A DNA stretch of 8,078 nt, from contig JALZVN010000033.1 in the NCBI GenBank assembly GCA_023299965.1, positions 1 to 8,078 of the forward strand, written 5' to 3'. Under the pieces are notes generated by a model. The model saw only the letters and a program-made list of their open reading frames with translations, was not told the origin of the DNA and searched no databases. Shown in pieces: positions 6,428 through 8,078 of the stretch. This stretch comes from Saprospiraceae bacterium. GTDB taxonomy: Bacteria > Bacteroidota > Bacteroidia > Chitinophagales > Saprospiraceae. The number at the start of each line of letters is the position of its first letter. Within the stretch, counting starts at the first letter, position 1. Both the position numbers and the translations under genes were made by a program.

Positions 6428-7738
6428 ATGCAACGCATTATTTTTTTATTTTTATTGACTACTACCATCTTCACTTTTTCATGTAGTGATGATGATTCTG
6501 GCACAGATACCCCCGTTAACCAACCAACTGCATCTGAGCTATTGCTAAGAAGTATTGAAGCTGATGGTGGCGAACCCTTTAATGCTGCCAACCCAGCAGT
6601 AACTTTTACAGGACCACAAAATGTTTTCATTCCTAGTGTTTTAGGAATAGATTTTCGTGTAGACAGAAATGCAGTACCAGCTGGACCAACTGCAAGATTC
6701 CCAATGTTTCAAGGATGGGAAACGCTTCCAAATGGAGATGTAAGAGAAAGCTATTATGTTATAACTGAAGCATCGGATAGAAATTTAGCTACAGAATTAG
6801 GTGTTATATTTGCTCCTAGAATGGCTGCTTCAATAGGATCTGGTGGGGAATCTAGTTCAGCATGGAGCGATGACGGTAGACTTATTTTTGAAAGCTATGT
6901 AGATTTTTCACCAAAAAGAAGTCTGACTGCAGGTGATGCATCTGAAGATGGTATTCTTAGAGGCTTTCCACCAGCACAAGTACAAGCAGGTGCTGTAGCG
7001 GGTGACGAGTGGTCATCATACGTAGTTTTACCAGGTAGCGAAATTGTAGTCAATGCGCAGATTGTCGCTAACTCTTCAGGAATACATGATAGAATACCTC
7101 ATCCTGACGGAAACGAAACTGCTCAAGAAGATGATTTAAATAATCCTAATCTATCTATCGCAAGAGCATCTGTAGTAATGCAACTACTTGATGGATGGCA
7201 TGATGATAGACCATATTACTTCCACATTGTAACAGATACGTCTGATCCTGCACCAGCAACAATTGAATTAGGTGTTTTTGCACCTAAATTGGCTAATCTA
7301 CCTACTTTCGGATTATTCCCAGGTGGATCTATGCTTCCTTTTAGCCCATGTGCCAATGGAAGAACAACTGATAACGGAGATAATCTAGGTGTACAAGGTC
7401 TTAATACTGCAAGTTTGAGTGACCGTCAAGTACAGGATCCTACGAATACATTCCCTATCGATCCTAGCAACTCGCAATATGCACCTATGTGGGATGCACA
7501 TATTACTGAGTTCACAGTTCCTGAAAATGAAAGACCTATTTTGACTTCTTTTGACCAGATCAACGATCTTTTGGAGCAAGGTATTCTTATTCCTTTTAGA
7601 GGTAATTCAAATCCTAGCCCACTAGCTAACTCTCTTTCTGACAGATTAACTGCTACGGGTGCGATTATCAATTGCCCAGTAATTTCTCAGCCTGATGATA
7701 GTGTAATAGGAACTCAAGTTGGAGAACCAAGAAACTAA
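6428..7738 (+). CDS. Predicted surface-exposed lipoprotein of unknown function
   Basis: The 436 residues begin with a lipoprotein signal peptide: Arg3, hydrophobic core IIFLFLLTTTIF, then TFSC with Cys19 as the probable lipidated residue. The following SDDD fits the acidic export signal that sends Bacteroidota lipoproteins to the cell surface. Residues 20-35 form a D/T/P-rich tether. The mature part has a clear internal duplication: GW...YYVITEASD...LGVIFAPRMA (96-133) and GW...YYFHIVTDTSD...LGVFAPKLA (256-289), so two similar beta-rich modules are likely. A C-terminal part (about 351-418) holds APMWDAHITEF and ends GAIINCPVI. Cys308 and Cys416 could form a disulphide. I do not recognise a named domain; PMW...NCP endings recall a broad group of secreted proteins of unknown function, but this is memory only. 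No transporter, SusC/SusD or enzyme partner is visible. It is transcribed alone, between a long gap and a strong terminator. Confidence 0.88.
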   Translation: MQRIIFLFLLTTTIFTFSCSDDDSGTDTPVNQPTASELLLRSIEADGGEPFNAANPAVTFTGPQNVFIPSVLGIDFRVDRNAVPAGPTARFPMFQGWETLPNGDVRESYYVITEASDRNLATELGVIFAPRMAASIGSGGESSSAWSDDGRLIFESYVDFSPKRSLTAGDASEDGILRGFPPAQVQAGAVAGDEWSSYVVLPGSEIVVNAQIVANSSGIHDRIPHPDGNETAQEDDLNNPNLSIARASVVMQLLDGWHDDRPYYFHIVTDTSDPAPATIELGVFAPKLANLPTFGLFPGGSMLPFSPCANGRTTDNGDNLGVQGLNTASLSDRQVQDPTNTFPIDPSNSQYAPMWDAHITEFTVPENERPILTSFDQINDLLEQGILIPFRGNSNPSPLANSLSDRLTATGAIINCPVISQPDDSVIGTQVGEPRN

Positions 7739-7820
7739 AGTGAAAATAAAATCATATACTTAGTTTCATTTTCATACAAGGCTAAGTATTTGATTGATTA
7801 ATTACATAATTGAATTATTA

Positions 7821-7860
7821 AAGTCCAATTGCATTTATTGCAGTTGGATTTTTTTTTATT
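7821..7860 (+). terminator. Intrinsic terminator after the lipoprotein gene
   Basis: TCCAATTGCA (7824-7833) pairs with TGCAGTTGGA (7839-7848), a 10-bp stem containing one G-U pair, across the loop TTTAT. Nine T follow directly (7849-7857), then ATTTT. It lies about 85 bases after the lipoprotein stop. The rest of the gap to the next gene (7861-8024) shows only a 10-base direct repeat, TTTCATTTGT at 7918-7927 and 7975-7984. The second copy contains a sequence one base off the -7 box, 41 bases before the next ATG. Confidence 0.85.
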
Positions 7861-8024
7861 TTAGCTCTTACACTGCTCATACTTATTCAGTCAAAGTCTA
7901 TGATCTTACCCCAGTTGTTTCATTTGTTGTCTCACCTAGACAATTTCTCAAGCTCAAGCCAGATACAATAATAATTTCATTTGTGTGTTTTTTGTATTGA
8001 ATCAATACTAACCAAAACATCCTA

Positions 8025-8078
8025 ATGAAAAACTTAATTTTAACTTTAGCCTTTCTAATTGCCGCTCTTGCTCGTTCA
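8025..8078 (+). CDS. Start of a secreted or membrane protein gene, cut by the window end
   Basis: The ATG at 8025 opens 18 codons to the window edge, reading MKNLILTLAFLIAALARS. This is a typical signal peptide start: one lysine, a hydrophobic stretch of about 12, then small residues. No cleavage site or lipobox cysteine is reached. It follows a terminator and a 164-bp gap, so it is probably a separate transcription unit. The product cannot be named. Confidence 0.55.
   Translation, partial: MKNLILTLAFLIAALARS

Noticed and set aside
6412..6630. 72-codon minus-strand frame over the start of the lipoprotein gene
   Set aside because: It is antisense to the signal peptide and the N-terminal part of a clearly better gene.
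7794..8000. 68-codon plus-strand frame after the lipoprotein gene
   Set aside because: It starts at TTG without a ribosome binding site and runs straight through the intrinsic terminator at 7821-7860.

Overview
The window reads as chromosomal DNA of a low-GC member of the Bacteroidota. The evidence is the FtsH, RsfS and biotin-ligase types, an OmpR-type two-component pair of the RprX/RprY kind, an exact Bacteroidota -7 promoter box (TAnnTTTG), starts that mostly lack a Shine-Dalgarno sequence, and a lipoprotein with an acidic SDDD tail after its cysteine. The family or genus cannot be fixed from the sequence.

Layout: (1) positions 1-1248 (+) hold the 3' part of a sensor histidine kinase gene that enters from outside the window. 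(2) After a 134-bp gap with a hairpin, its own -7 box and a leader hairpin comes an OmpR/PhoB-type response regulator (1383-2108, +). (3) A very symmetrical bidirectional terminator (2121-2171) separates it from the convergent ftsH (2181-4169, -). (4) Upstream of ftsH on the same strand is rsfS (4256-4639, -), which starts at TTG behind a strong AGGAG. (5) Divergent from rsfS is birA (4838-5593, +), a one-domain biotin protein ligase. The birA/rsfS/ftsH neighbourhood is one I associate with Bacteroidota and is housekeeping in character. (6) Then come 834 bp (5594-6427) without a convincing gene. They hold a locally GC-rich island with three GATAGGA copies, several short perfect inverted repeats, and an 80-codon frame broken by one TAG. 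(7) A probable surface lipoprotein of unknown function (6428-7738, +) contains an internal duplication and is followed by a clear intrinsic terminator. (8) The last 54 bases start another gene, of which only a signal-peptide-like N-terminus is visible.

Functionally, the kinase and regulator form one envelope-sensing pair, and FtsH is the membrane quality-control protease. RsfS silences ribosomes when nutrients fall, and BirA loads biotin onto carboxylases. No defence system, mobile element with a transposase, CRISPR array, tRNA or rRNA is visible. The only parts not explained by ordinary gene content are the 5594-6427 region and the unknown lipoprotein.
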